DNA from: Astropecten irregularis | Taxonomy: Eukaryota > Echinodermata > Asteroidea > Paxillosida > Astropectinidae | Assembly: GCA_963971285.1 (NCBI GenBank) | Contig: OZ020244.1 | Location: 18,104,001 to 18,168,000, forward strand | Length of the DNA: 64,000 nucleotides | Reading direction: 5' to 3' | Part shown: positions 25,101 to 36,129 of the stretch, piece by piece | How the letters are laid out: every line of letters begins with the position of its first letter | How positions within the stretch are numbered: position 1 is the first letter of the stretch | Translations under genes and position numbers: made by a program | Notes under the pieces: generated by a model | Database searches by the model: none | Told to the model about the DNA's origin: nothing | The model's input: the letters and a program-made list of their open reading frames with translations, nothing else

Positions 25101-28100
25101 GCCATCTCTACCCTCACAGGTACCCATTTACACCTGGGTGAAGAGGAGCAATATATGACAAAGCGTCTTGCCCAAGGATGCAAGCACCACTAGCCCATGG
25201 CTGGATTCGAACCCACAATATGTCGATTAACCACAAGATCTTGAGTTTGACATGCCAGACCACTAGGCCACAGCACCCCACGTTCTGAAATTGTCATGAA
25301 GAGCAAATATCTGTGCCTATAGAAACTTTGTAAAGATTCACCCAAGTCGATATTTAACAAGCAACTCTCAGTACACTTTTATTCGATTCAGCAACTGTTT
25401 CCTACTTGTAATTTTTTTTAAAAATCATCTGAATGATGACCGCACTTTTACTTTTCTGAAAGGCCTGCAAGAGAAACGTCCAATCCCACCCACCTGACTA
25501 CTGCCCTGTTGGGCGAGAATCTGTCAATGACGGTATCGTCTACGTAGGAGAAACTTTCAGGACTAACTCTGATGATACCATCAATACTCAGCTCTACCTT
25601 GCCACCTTCGGAGACGGCAGCCGGTGTGGTCAGGCAGGTCAGCGACGTCATGCTGATGCTGTTGGTCAAAATATGGATGGTTAACGGAATTATAAGTGTT
25701 CCTCTGGATTCTGCATTAGGGAGACAATCCAATAGACTTGTCCCAAAAATAAACCCGTCTTTTTTTCACATGTACTGTTCTCAGGTTGCAGCATTGCTGC
25801 GAGTATCAATAAAATGATTCATGGCTTCTGACTGCCAAACGAACAAAGATAATCGACTACTGGGGTCACCACCAACGTAGGACTGGATAGCTGAGTTGGT
25901 AGAGCGCCTGTACGGTATTCAGGAGGTCGTCGGTTCGAATCCCGCTCCAGTAAATTTTTCTTTGTTCACTTTTCAATAAAATAATCTGAGGTCTAGACCC
26001 TTCTAACCTGCACTTCGGATATGTCTTATTAGGAGTAGAAAAGCAACCTATAGCCCACACAGCACGTTTTTCAAATAATTGAAGTGCAATAACTGAAAAG
26101 ATCCAATATTTTCCAGCATTATGTAGAACCTGGGCCAATTTCATAGAGCTGCTTAGAACACACACAAAAATCGCTGAGCATGACATTTCCGTCTTAATAA
26201 AAATGGGATTAACAACCAAATTTCCATGTGTTGTGCATCACTCGTTCTTTGGCTGTTGTTCGCTGACCATGAATATCAAATCGAATTTTCAGTGGTGGTT
26301 TGTTTTATTGGGCAAGCCATATTTGTGCTAAGCAATTTTTTGTGCTAAGCATCGCAATGAAATTGGCCCTTGGTGTGTCTCTATCATCTGTTGTTGTAAT
26401 AAGCCTTTTCTTTTACCTTTGAATGACACAATTCCTTCCCAGCACAGTTACGCTGAACTCATTGCCAGCATTCAGTCCATTACCGGTGATGTTGAGGAGA
26501 GTTCCTCCAGAACGCTGGCCATTCTTCGGCTCGATGCCTGTGATGACAGGATCCTATATAAAGCATGCCATAATTAACATGATTATTAACAGGGATGTGT
26601 GTGGCCACACAAAAAACAAAATCTGAAAACACCAAGTAAAAAGCTGAAATTTAAAAGGTCTTATACTTTTATACAGAACAGGTGTGCAAAAAAAACCTGA
26701 AATTTGGAGTTCAAATCTAAACCAAACAAATCTGAAATTAGATTAAAATCTGAATTCTAATATCCCTGAATTAACCAATGTCACAATTGAAAATAAACAA
26801 AATTCTCAGGTATTATGAAGGAAAAGCTGATTGTGTTCACTGAGAGACAAATCATCATGAAGCTATACATGTATCTTCCTGCTCTATACATTTTTATAAC
26901 GAGCAATTTGGATCTGTAATGGTGTCTTCAGTTGAATTAAGCAGAACATTTTTGGATTTGTAAATGTTGTGTTTCAGTAGCAGGTACACAAAATTTATCT
27001 CAGTTGACTTTTACACACACGTATTTCGACAGCATCTTCTTTAATCTTTTCCGGACGGGAAGCATCTACAGCTGTTCGCCTCATGGCATGAGAATATTCA
27101 TGATATTCATGCTTTTGTTATTTCCATTGAAATGCATTGAATGTTTGGAATGAGAGATTAATGAACCTTTATTGTCCCATAACAAAATTGTGGTACATTT
27201 AACCCCTTGATTTGCATTTGAATAGATCATTGAGCATTTTCGAGCAGACCGCAATCTGAGAGCCCCCAAAACAGATACAGTGACACAGATTACATCCGCC
27301 TAGAATTCAGGATATTGTCAAGCGGTATTCAACCTTTGTGTGCCCTCAATGTTATAAGGCCGGTAAAAAAACAAAAACAACCCGTTCTGAAGGGGTTAAT
27401 ATCAAGCTTTGCCTCTTCTTTCTTCACAGTTGCTTTCTCAATCTCCTGTTAATACTTGTCTTAGGGTGTATATCTCGCTCACCAAGTATGTGAAGATAAT
27501 GTCTGGTGCTGTTGAGATGGTTCCGTTGACTCTGTAGGACAGGCTGCCTTCAAAGACCTCAATCTTGGCATCGATGGGTCCAGCCAAAGGTGCTGACACT
27601 GCAGACGTGATGCACACAATCCTAATAAAATCCAAAATAACAAAATAATTATGCATTCAACTTCAATTCAATTCCATTCAATTCAACTTCCTTTCCTTTC
27701 AATTCGTTTTAAACTTCAAAACATCCAAGGAAAATTTTTAATGAATTAAAGCCAAGCAAGTTTAAGGCAGATTAATCAGTGATTATTAAATCAGGGACAG
27801 TTTACAGGGACAGACAATTTTAAGACCAGCCACTTTTTCTACTACTTCCAGTTGCATATCTGATCCAGACTTTGCATGCCAAATTTATCTTCATAAAGAA
27901 CGCATTTTTTGTGCTTGGTTAACAATTTCTCTAATTGACAGATTTGTAATTGTCTTTAATTATGGTATCCAAGAATTAAGACAAAGGTGCGATAGGAAGA
28001 CTTAATTGAGAACATAGATGGGGCTATGGAACACGATCATCAATATCCTTATCTGATTAGCTTTATCACTACAGGAAATATGACATGGCATTTCTAAGGA

Positions 28101-31100
28101 CTCATCAACAGCCATCTATTGATGTTTCAGTGGTGTCAATTTGCTGTAATAAATGCTCACATTGGCAACAAGTCCATCTAATCATTATGAAGGTGTGACA
28201 AAACTACTGCTGATGGCTGCATGACCCAAGGTGTTTTGTAAACCCTCAGTGTGCAGATAATACAAAAGGCAAATGGTTAATGATGTTATAATACTTATTA
28301 CTGATATGATATCAAAACTCTGCAAATTGGTTCATCCTTACCAACCCACATTGGGGGTATCAAGCTGAACATCCCCACAATCACCAATAGACTCAAACAA
28401 TTATCTCTTAACTTTGGTAAATCACTCGCACAATCCCCTGAGTTTAGTGATTGGCTCCCCCCACGGAGGAATAATGAGTTACGTAACACCAACCAATTTA
28501 CTAACGTAAGATGCAGAACTAACCGGTACAGCAATAGTAGCATTCCTAGCATCACTAGAATGCTTAATTGTGCAATTTAAGGGTGCCACCGACTGCCTTA
28601 CAACTCCGAATAATTGCAATCACCCTTCAGATTTTAAAATATTTTTTATCTGTGTGTGACAATATTCCCTTTATTTTATCTTTATTAATAATGTTTGTTT
28701 TGTATAGGCTAATATCTGTTTAATCTCCATGCAGTTTGTACATACCCATTTTTATTTATTTTAAGTTTCTAATATATTTATATATTCAATTTATAATACT
28801 TGTTTAAACTCCTTTCAGTCTGTAAATACGTGTATCTTTTTCATTTTTATTTTAGTGATATCTTTGTAAATTCCTAACGCAATTCGGCCCTGCGGCCGCA
28901 AGGTTATGAATTGTTAATAAACCAATAATAATAAAAAAAATAAAAAATTGTACAGCACAGGCAAGATGTATGGCTATGGGTATGTGATTGTTTGCAGTAG
29001 TTGCCTGGAATGTATCGGTTATGGTGTTAAATCAGCAGTGACTTGTAGGGCTAAAGAAATGCACTGCCAACAACTGTAGGCTAATTTGAAACAGATTTCA
29101 AGCTTTCATTAAGCTTTCAATTAAGCTTTCACCTTGCATGGAACAAAACCAATCAAGGAATGACTATTAGTTAAAAACAAACAACCCGAATCAACCTTTA
29201 AATAATACTCAGGCATGTGTACAAAATTTAGCATCGAGAATACTCCAGAGCTAGATTATTCGTCCACAATACAAACTATGAAATCTATTTCTACTGCAGC
29301 CTACAGTTGGCCAGTGCATCTTGAAGTTACCCTTATTAAGCAAGAATTGATCTACTGAGTAAAGACTAATCATGCATGTCGAAAGTAGGGCTGGATTTTA
29401 CCAAATGTTAAGAATAAAGATGAAACTTGAAATGAGCTGTCAGAGTGTCACTATGGAGACATGCATTGTGACATCACAATCTGCTTAGCAACTGACATTG
29501 ATGAATAAGATGAAGATGAACTGTTTACTTCTTCCATCCACCGTTTGCTTAGTAAGTAATGGCAGGATATCACAGGATATCTCAACAATATAATGTATAC
29601 AATGTATGATAATGTATACAGAAGGATATCTATTGCGGGTGAAGTAGTGCTGTGCATTTTCGGAGCTTTTGAAAATCGGAAAACGGGGGTTATGGTTAAG
29701 GTTATTTGAAGCCATGCTAGAGACTCGACATTAAAATGAAGATGTAGTTGATGTTAGGTTAATAATGAAACAAGAGGTATGATGAGAGTGTTTGTTACTC
29801 GATTCCAAGGCCTCTAACGTGGTGACGACACGTATGTGATGAATCATCTTGAGACACAGGGAAAGAATGAGTGTGATTAGCTGAGTTATTAGATAGATGT
29901 TGCCTTGATGTTAGAAACTTCTCCACGACCCGGTGACTGCCGTTACCTATGGATCTCGTTCATCTCATGTAGGATCGTACATGGCTGCCCGGCAACGTTC
30001 ACCTCGTGCGTGAAACTGCCAGCAACATCACTTCCCAGGTTGTCGCCCGTTATGGTCACCTGCGTGCCGCCCTCTAGGGGGCCAGCGAGGGGCATCACCT
30101 AGAAAGTGGGAAGAACCTTGGATTATTTCGATCTGTATGTGGTCATCAGTTGGTGAAAGAGAGTCAAGCCTCCTCACTTTCATGCCGGTGGTATGTCGCC
30201 AACCTCAGTTTGTTTATAGTTTTAGAGATAATCTTGATGATAAATGGTCCACCAGTCTTTCTATAATGGTTTGTTCCTTCTGTCTTTGATAGTGAAACTT
30301 GGATTTCTGCCAAGTCATTTTGTTTTACCTCATGAGTGCATGCTTCCTCCATGATGCAATTTACTTTCCTTTCAGGATCTCATGACCTATCTCTAACTCC
30401 TTTGTTTCTGTGTGTTTTTTTTTCTCCATTTGTAACCCTTACATTGAGTGGCTCTAAGTTCAGACTTATCTAGGGCAATGCTTGCAAGGTCTGTGCATCG
30501 TACATGAGAAATATGTAAAACCATGTTCATCATATCCAAACAGGACTAGCTAATGGTCTATGTGCATTACAAATAGGAGAACATTGTCACCTGCAATGTA
30601 GTTCATGCCTACACCGCTAGTGTACAATGTTTCACATATTGTACACCCAATGTCAAGACCCATAGGCTCAACATGTACATGGCCGAAGTTGCTTGAATAT
30701 GGGCGATTCCAAACAGTGCGCCACCAAGAGTTTGCAACGCGTTGGCCAATCACAATGCGCGGAATCTGTCGACCCTTTCCAGATGCGCATTGGGTCGACA
30801 AATTCCGTGAATTGTGATTGGTCAAGGCATTGCCAAATCTTGATGGTGCGCTATTTGGAATCGGCCGAACTCAGTGACAATGTCTACAACTTTTCCATTG
30901 AGACATTATAGTACTCTCTCCACTAATATGTATTCTCTCCACTAACAACCTTCACACATATATTATCGGTCAATTATTTACAGATACTGAAATGGAAGAC
31001 ACACATGTAAACTTTATAAAAATGGCTTTCTTTCAGTTGTTTCACCTCGTATATAGCTGGAGGACAACTTTCTTTTTGCCAGAGTGACGAGCCCCCTTGC

Positions 31101-34100
31101 TGTAAACAGCCAGCCTGAGTGGAACAGAAACCGCACCAGCCACAGGTGTTGGGATCATGAGTTACGACGCACACAGAGCAGTCCACGTAGTGCTCACAAG
31201 AGCTCACCGAAATCTTGAAAATCTGCAGAGAGAAAAGAGTTACGTGGGATACAATTTGAGTCAGTGTAGCATTTAGTTTACTACTATCCTCACTTTTCCT
31301 ATTTAAAGTTACAGGCATTGATTTTTATTCTAATTTGTGGAATGGCTCAGGATTTTTCTTGCTACTGTCATGTTGTGTCCTAAGTTGAATGAAGGGCTTG
31401 AGATACATGGCAAAGCTGGAGCCTTTCTTCAGCTTCGTCATGCGGCCCAATCCCTTCATTTTGTTTTGGGACCTCAAATGGCGGTAGAAAATAAATCCCA
31501 AGCCTAGCCTCAAGCCTGGTTTTGTTTTTAAGGCACAGTGATTACTTTGAGATTTGCCCACAGATTTTTCTCTGGAAAGTCCCTTCCACTTCCAAAAAGA
31601 GTACTTTCATTTCTTATCAACTTTCAACACACTGGATCCCTTGTGTGAATGTTTGAATCATGTGAACCAAGTTGATCTACGATCCATGTACTGGTAACCA
31701 GACTGAGTCCCAACAGTTAGAATGGTGGGAGCCAGCCGATGGGGATTCCCAATCGGGATCTGTATGATACTGTACAAATAGACGCCGATTAAAAGGCCTG
31801 CTTGTTTCAGGAATACAATCAGTGATCCAGCGCACAAAAGCTGCTTTGGATCGCATTTTAGTGTATCCTGCCTGAGACGTGGATTTGCAAGGATCACCAT
31901 ATATCGATCAAGATAGAGCCGTGGTGAAACAAACAGGCCCCATGGATGGGTACGAGTGGTTGGGTGTAAGGCAAGAAATACTTCCGAGTGAAATCACAGC
32001 CACGGACCTCTTGAGATGTCATGATATAGACACTCTCCCCAGATGCATCAAAAGCCATGTCCGACAGCACGGGACTGTTCGACAGATCCAGATCCTTGTA
32101 CGGCGATCTCGCTCTGAAGTTGGAGTTGTCCGTGTTCAACTCAAGAGGCTGCAATAGAAACTGTATCAAAACACAGACACAAATAAAATTGGGCGGCACA
32201 AATTTTGTTGGTTTATTTTTCTGTGGGCAAAAGAGAACGGAAAAGGAGGAAGGAAAAGAAACTTGTACAGTATTACATTTCTAATATCTCTTTTCCTCAT
32301 CATTAGCTACAGACTAGACTGCAATGGCTCAGCAATTTGGAATCAAATTTGGTTCAAAACTATGTAGGATGAAGCCGCCCATGCGTCTGGACGTGTACAA
32401 TTACTTTCCTTGTTTATTTCCCGTAAGTCAAGGAGCAACAGGAAATGACAGAGTGGATCGGATTTATATCAGTCATAGAATGATACACAACCTCTGCTCA
32501 TGAAAGACAATACTTTCATTTGAAACATTTCACACCCAGTAAACCCATTAGCTTATAATAGTCATTTTCATAAAAACCTACTCCAGTCGTTGACCTATTA
32601 TGTATAAAACTCACAAAAAGAGGATTGGACCAGCGGAGAGCTTTACATTTGACTATAAACATTAGTATTTTCGCAAATAAATGAAATATATTTATCTTCT
32701 TACCAATCAGGCATGCAATTACTTGGACTTTAACAAAATAATGAGGAAATTTCAATCTTAACCAGACTTTGTACAGTGTTTTTCACTTTTCAATGGCATG
32801 AGTGAAGTGAGAAAAGAGGAAATCAGCTGATCCGATGAAAAGTTGAATGTTTGCATTAACTGTGCCTAAAGAAAGCCTGAACAATCAAATCAGATTTCAA
32901 ATTGAACAATCAAACTCCAGACACTTTCGGACTTAAATTTATTAGCTGAAGCTTGGAGCTCAATCAACTTGGGCAGTCATGTGTCACACAAGCAATCAGT
33001 TATTGATCAAACATCATCCAATTGACCTTTCTTTTGTTTTATACACACAAACTGCTGGTGGTTGGCATGGGCGGCCAAAAGTTGCAAAATAGTTCATTTT
33101 CTTGACAGAAAATGTGAACAAATTCAATATTTCAGCTAAAATTTTCACAGCTGTAAATGTGTATCACCATTATTTGTGTTGTGTTCATTACATTCAGCAA
33201 TTGATATCTTTGAATCTTTGAATGTTTATGAAACGTTGAGTACAAATTGTGGTTAAATATGGTTTACTATATCCCGACCAAAATCATTTAATATTCATGA
33301 TTTGCTTGGCTTTGATGGCTCGCCATAGACAGTTTCCGCCATCTCACTTGGTGACAACTCCGGTTATGACGTTGCAAAAGGTCTGTTGGTGGTATGAAAT
33401 TCTGACGGTGTATGATTTAGTGTGCTAAAGTAAAGGAGCCTACCTTCATGACATGACCATCCTCAGTGCCTATAATGGCCACAGTGTCAGTGCCCAGTGG
33501 CACAGCAGATATGGATGTGAATGCTTTGCCTGTACCGCCACCCCGCAAGATGTCCCTCCCGATGGCAGGTTTTCTTGCCTCTACTGGTTGCAAATCGGCC
33601 GTGCCACAGAAGTCATCTTCTATCAATCTGTACTGTATGAAGAATTGTACAATCAGCATTTTCCTGAAGAGCCGGTTTACTCGACATTCCGGCCAGTATG
33701 TTCTGGTCGGAACGTCGAGTTAACCCCCTCTTTTCAGAGCCACCCCATACTCACAAAAGAGATAAATATATACGTCACATGGTGTTACCGCAAAGTCTGT
33801 TCACAGGTGAACATTCTTTTTGTGATCACAGCAAGTTTGAGGTCAAGTGATTCTCCGCTATTAATACAAAATGCCATTGAAATTCCATTTGAAACTATCA
33901 TCACTAATTATAACTGTGCATTTAGCTGAAGGTCAGAAGATGGATTGACTATCATCAGTATGTTCAGGAGGACTACCTGGCCCGAGGTCATGACTATCAT
34001 TGCTGGTGATAGGAAGGAATGGGGGAGGTTGGTGGGGCTGAGAAGGCATATCCCTCAAGCCGGCCACTCGAATGATTGAACACACCGTCTCAACAATGTA

Positions 34101-36129
34101 TTTAGCTGAAAAACAGAACTCTGATCTAACAAATTTCTGCACAGACCTTCATACTAATAACAGCCTTCACAAGAATGATAATCTAATTGAGGAGGCCTGA
34201 TTTTGGATTCACATGCCATATCACTGTATAAAACTGGAGCCAAGTTATGTTGAAGTTATTGACTGAACATCTTCAACGGTGCTATTTGTAATCTACGTCA
34301 CAGATCAAGAATCTATCTCTGAATACTTACCACAACTTGCTCACAGGGGCGGTTGGCAGACATGAACTTCAATCCTTGAAGTCCTGGCCCGTTAAAACAC
34401 TCCTGGAGGCCTTTCTTGATCCGCTTATTGATATAACTCATGCTGTACAGGCAGAGTGCCGAATCGCTCCTGGGTTGGTCCAAGTCGATCCAGCCACTCC
34501 CCGAATCCATCTCAGAGGTCACGCTTGGAGAAAAAACACCAAAGAGAACATCCTCGTCGGGTTCAAAGCCCAAGTCACGACCAGCCTTCCCAATGTAGGC
34601 TGCCCGCAGGATGTTGTAGGGGACCCCATTGTGGTTCCGGCAAGTCAACTCCATTTCAGTGTACGAATAGAAACCTGAAAATAAAATTGTTTGTCTTCAC
34701 GTGTTAAAAAAAACCATAAATTAACACAAGGTCTAACGTTTGTTTATGTGAGTCATTATTTATTTATTTATTTCTTGTTTACCCTGGATTTACCTGCTCA
34801 GGGAAACACTGTTTTCCAGAGATTCCCAGCAATTGCAATATATGAATGATTAATTATATGATTGAAATTGTTTGGTTTTTGTGGGAGGGAGGAAATCCGG
34901 AGAACCCGGAGAAAAATCTTCAAAGCATAGGAGAGAACCAATCAACCAAACGCACAACTCTCCTCACATATGACCCATGACCCAAGCCGGGATCGAACCC
35001 AGGCCACATTGCTGAGAGGCGAGTGCCTAAAGCACTTTGCCACCTATGCCACCTATGTCCCAGTGTCCAAGCTGTAACATCTATTATCGATTCTTTTAAT
35101 CAAGATTCATAATTAACACAGATTTGGTATTTCAAATTTTCTATTTCATGCCATTGGCAATCTTTTATCCATGATAAGGTTAGGTAACCAATTTTATTGA
35201 AACAAATGCAATAACCGCAAAAGTTATTGAAAAGCTATATACGTACTTTTGTCTTTCTTGCAAATCCTGACGATGCGGGATTGATAACGATTCACGTCCA
35301 CATCTTCCCTCTGTACCGTCATAAAATAATTGAAACCTCCCGAGTTAAATCCATATATGTATTTGATTTTGTAGTTGTTTTTGTAGGCATCCCAGACATT
35401 GATGTATGTGTTGCGATTGTAATCAGAATCCTCGTACGCAAAAGCAAAACGCCACTCCCCGGGGCTTATTTCCTCAAGTTTCTTAGCCGTCGCAGCATGC
35501 TGGCTGACGTTCCCGTACTGGGGATCACTGTTATACGTTGCACCAATGTAGAGGACCTGGTCTTCCGGTCCGTCCTCCCCGACCTGAAACGGCGCATAGA
35601 AGCCTACAACCGTCTCTCCAAGGGATAGACTATCTTCACCAAGGTCATTACCACTGTGGACGACCTGCGATGGCCAGCCAAGTACATTTGTCAAGTTGTT
35701 CAGCTCGTGGAGTGCGCAAGTCCCAGAGAAGGCACTGCCGCACGCTATGATCAGGTTGTTCCCATAGTCAATTTGCAGCAGCCTGTTGACGTTATCCCCA
35801 CTCGGGCACGGATTCGCAGTTGGGCAAAAGTTAGCTCTTCCTTCCTCTTGTGTGTTAATCTCTACTACCTTGTCAAGGTCGGGAGAGAGTTGATATAACT
35901 TGTTTGTTCCCCCGAGATAGATCTCACCGGTGTCTCTATGAATGGTGAACTTCTGCAAGGCTCCATTTGGAGAGCTGAAATGCAGAAGACTATCAACGAG
36001 TCTCTGATTAATAGCATCACCTGGCAAGACTAGAACAAGCACCGAAAGTATCAGAATTAGGACCGACCACATCCTTCTTTCAAATAAGCCAATGTGGCGT
36101 CCCCTACACATCAAATTGGTGAAAGCCAT
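16171..36129 (-). CDS. MET: MET/RON-family receptor tyrosine kinase (HGF-receptor type), complete
   Basis: This is a single-pass plasma-membrane growth-factor receptor. Eighteen exons with GT-AG borders and consistent phases give 1,365 residues, close to the 1,390 of human MET. The order is signal peptide, Sema propeller, PSI, IPT/TIG repeats, one membrane helix, juxtamembrane segment, tyrosine kinase and a short tail with a YLNV docking motif. Linker words match MET closely (PSI exit [32 protein letters not shown]). Translation could start at 36129 (MAFTNLM) or at 36072 ([20 protein letters not shown]). The second places the hydrophobic signal core at the N-terminus and is more typical. The gene is the MET/RON family member; with no vertebrate duplication visible, MET versus RON cannot be separated. 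Confidence 0.95.
16503..16733. mobile_element. Near-perfect long inverted repeat (MITE), 231 bp
   Basis: Arms of about 100 bases pair almost completely: AATGAAAGTAAGTTTGCGGT at the left with ACCGCAAACTTACTTTCATT at the right. They enclose a core of about 27 bases (near CCGTGTCACTCTCCTGAGGA). It lies in the MET intron between exons 17 and 18. A decayed relative is at 33660-33810. Related sequence (GTGGCTCTGAAAAGAGC) occurs inside 41681-41879. Confidence 0.88.
17070..17205 (-). mobile_element. tRNA-Thr-derived SINE, copy 1
   Basis: Read on the minus strand it has a tRNA-like head (GGATGGCTCAGTTGGTAGA as A box, GGTTCGAATCC as B box) and ends in TCCAGTCAATTTTTCTTTG plus TTCACTTTTCAATT. The leader resembles GACTATTGGGGACATCACCA. 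The same arrangement recurs at 23650, 25840, 41430, 55650 and 63205. Confidence 0.8.
18164..18445. mobile_element. MITE with GGCTCC-repeat arms, copy 1
   Basis: The ends GGCCTTTTCCAAACTTCGGC and GTGTTTGGAAAAGTGCC are inverted. Inside, the left arm is GGCTCTGGCTCCGGCTCTG. The right arm is an expanded AAGCCNGAACCGGAGCCT array (about 18360-18430). Copies lie at 62450-62698 and 63716-63949. It ends about 40 bases from the donor of MET exon 16. Confidence 0.8.
19028..19160. mobile_element. MITE-like palindrome, GGTCGATTTCACCAAAC family
   Basis: The left end GGGGTCGATTTCACCAAACT pairs with GGCTTCGTGAAATTGACCC. The core has ATCGTAGGACCTATGAT words. A relative at 20769-20911 has GGGGTTGATTTCACAAAGCC and TTTGGTGAAATCGACCCC. 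Confidence 0.65.
19860..19980. mobile_element. Palindromic MITE, GGGCCTGTTTGTTTAA family, copy 2
   Basis: The ends GGGCCAGTTTGTTTAATGC and GCGTTTAAACAAACAGGACC enclose GATCCCAGATC and GATCCGGATC words. It is in reverse orientation to the copy at 13386, within a MET intron. Confidence 0.8.
20038..20313. mobile_element. MITE, CATTACAGAAA(C/T)GAGCCCA family, copy 1
   Basis: The termini CATTACAGAAACGAGCCCA and TGGGCTCATTTCTGTAATG are inverted repeats. The 190-base interior (GGATTCTGGGGTTCATATTC, AGCATGCTAGGAGTAAATGG) is shared with 45959-46219 in TSR1. It lies in the MET intron between exons 14 and 15. Confidence 0.82.
20769..20911. mobile_element. MITE-like palindrome, GGTTGATTTCACAAAGCC family
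   Basis: The inverted ends are GGGGTTGATTTCACAAAGCC and TTTGGTGAAATCGACCCC, with ATCGTATCCTACGTAGG inside. It is related to 19028-19160 and 11716-11866. Confidence 0.65.
23361..23508. repeat. Perfect 74-bp tandem duplication next to MET exon 12
   Basis: Two head-to-tail 74-base units, 23361-23434 and 23435-23508, begin CAGAAAAAACAAGGAAATTA and end TAATTCAATGAGG. I find no difference between them. The first unit starts 9 bases past the start of MET exon 12 (exon 23352-23197), so it includes the pyrimidine tract of that splice acceptor on the minus strand. Confidence 0.93.
23650..23735 (-). mobile_element. tRNA-derived SINE fragment
   Basis: GCTTGAGCGGGATTTGAACC and GGTGGCTCTACCAGCTGTC are the complement of the tRNA-like head of the SINE family. 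A C/A-rich run (CCCCCCCCAAAA) precedes it. The remaining SINE body is missing or diverged. Confidence 0.6.
25085..25285 (-). mobile_element. tRNA-like SINE of a second family
   Basis: On the minus strand it reads GTGGCCTAGTGGTCTGGCAT (A-box-like) and GTGGGTTCGAATCCAGCCAT (B box), with a long variable region. A downstream body contains TTGGGCAAGACGCTTTGTCA and a TACACCTGGGTGAAG-like hairpin on the other strand. This is a different tRNA ancestor from the Thr-like SINE, resembling a tRNA with a long variable arm. Confidence 0.55.
25840..25985 (+). mobile_element. tRNA-Thr-derived SINE, plus-strand copy
   Basis: This is the clearest copy. The tRNA-like part (25881-25951) folds with acceptor arm GACTGGA/TCCAGTA, A box TAGCTGAGTTGGTAGAGCG, anticodon loop ACGGTAT (GGT, Thr-like) and B box GGTTCGAATCC. 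Position 33 is C where functional tRNAs have T, and the arms have mismatches, so it is a retroposon head. The leader is ATAATCGACTACTGGGGTCA and the tail TTTGTTCACTTTTCAATAAA. Confidence 0.85.
26132..26369. mobile_element. MITE, GGGGCCAATTTCAT family, copy 1
   Basis: The ends GGGCCAATTTCATAGAGCTG and CAATGAAATTGGCCC are inverted. The interior carries TTGGCTGTTGTTCGCTGACC and repeated TTGTGCTAAGC. Better matched copies lie at 40850-41089 and 42246-42486, and a disrupted one at 47289-47868. Confidence 0.85.
27041..27399. mobile_element. piggyBac-like MITE flanked by TTAA, copy 1
   Basis: It is bounded by TTAA at 27041-27044 and 27396-27399, the target of piggyBac transposases. The left end (TTAATCTTTTCCGGACGG, then GTTCGCCTCATGGCATGAG) matches the complement of the right end of the copy at 43732-45627. 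The right end is CTGAAGGGGTTAA. It encodes nothing. Confidence 0.82.
28330..28935 (+). mobile_element. Non-LTR retrotransposon 3' end (reverse transcriptase C-terminus and tail)
   Basis: The frame through 28379-28578 reads [20 protein letters not shown] and ends [17 protein letters not shown] then stop, typical of the last residues of LINE reverse-transcriptase ORFs. It is followed by a 3' UTR, the hairpin AATTCGGCCCTGCGGCCGCA and a tail TTAATAAACCAATAATAATA. Only the 3' end is present, as expected for a 5'-truncated copy. It lies in a MET intron. Confidence 0.65.
30701..30866. mobile_element. Palindromic MITE, GGGCGATTCC family, copy 2
   Basis: The ends GGGCGATTCCAAACAGTGCG and GTGCGCTATTTGGAATCGGCC are inverted. 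CACCAAGAGTTTGCAACGCG and GGCCAATCACAATGCG match copy 1 at 6175. It lies in the MET intron between exons 5 and 6. Confidence 0.85.
31405..31556. mobile_element. MITE fragment, CCAAGCCTAGCCTCAAGCC family
   Basis: It contains AAGCTGGAGCCTTTCTTCAG, CAAATGGCGGTAGAAAATAA and CCAAGCCTAGCCTCAAGCC. Full copies at 42866-43094 and 61903-62123 share these words. The left end is not well matched here. Confidence 0.55.
31794..31940. mobile_element. Palindromic MITE, GGGCCTGTTTGTTTAA family, copy 3
   Basis: AGGCCTGCTTGTTTCAGGAA and GGTGAAACAAACAGGCCC form the ends, with TGGATCGCATTTTAGTGTA inside, as in copies 13386 and 19860. It ends about 68 bases from the donor of MET exon 4. Confidence 0.78.
33660..33810. 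mobile_element. Decayed relative of the 16503 long-TIR element
   Basis: ACTCGACATTCCGGCCAGTA and GGTCGGAACGTCGAGTTAAC form a hairpin. It continues TTTTCAGAGCC and CACATGGTGTTACCGCAAA, matching the right arm of 16503-16733. The left outer arm is lost. Confidence 0.6.
34870..35062 (-). mobile_element. tRNA-like SINE, GGAGGGAGGAAA body
   Basis: A body reading GGGAGGGAGGAAATCCGGAG and AACCCGGAGAAAAATCTTCA is followed by AGCCGGGATCGAACCCAGGC and CATTGCTGAGAGGCGAGTGC, the complement of a tRNA-like B/A-box head. A second copy is at 61548-61696 in APEH. GTGGGAGGGAGGAAACCGGAG-type bodies are common in marine invertebrate SINEs. Confidence 0.55.

Larger units (their letters stand above)
23197..31222 (-). 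other. MET: MET exons 5-12: PSI domain and IPT/TIG repeats
   Basis: Exon 5 (31222-31046) encodes a Cys-rich PSI module with [17 protein letters not shown] and the exit CPPAIYE. Exons 6-12 (30098-29947, 27621-27483, 26553-26417, 25658-25494, 24816-24705, 24099-23851, 23352-23197) encode immunoglobulin-like IPT/TIG repeats. These show [38 protein letters not shown] and [13 protein letters not shown] estimate three to four IPT domains, as in vertebrate MET. Phases run 0/2, 1/0, 0/2, 1/2, 1/0, 0/0 and 0/0 without conflict. Confidence 0.92.
32008..36129 (-). other. MET: MET exons 1-4: signal peptide and Sema domain
   Basis: The exons are 36129-35247, 34674-34331, 33632-33444 and 32148-32008, in transcript order. 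They encode the seven-bladed Sema ligand-binding propeller. Visible Sema features are the start [38 protein letters not shown], spaced cysteines ([29 protein letters not shown]) and [12 protein letters not shown], equivalent to DDILFGVF in human MET. The stretch after [15 protein letters not shown] joins straight to [15 protein letters not shown]. The basic furin site found there in human MET is missing. Confidence 0.93.

Noticed and set aside
25881..25951. A functional tRNA-Thr gene
   Set aside because: The cloverleaf has mismatches, C at position 33 and SINE leader and tail, and the same unit recurs many times.
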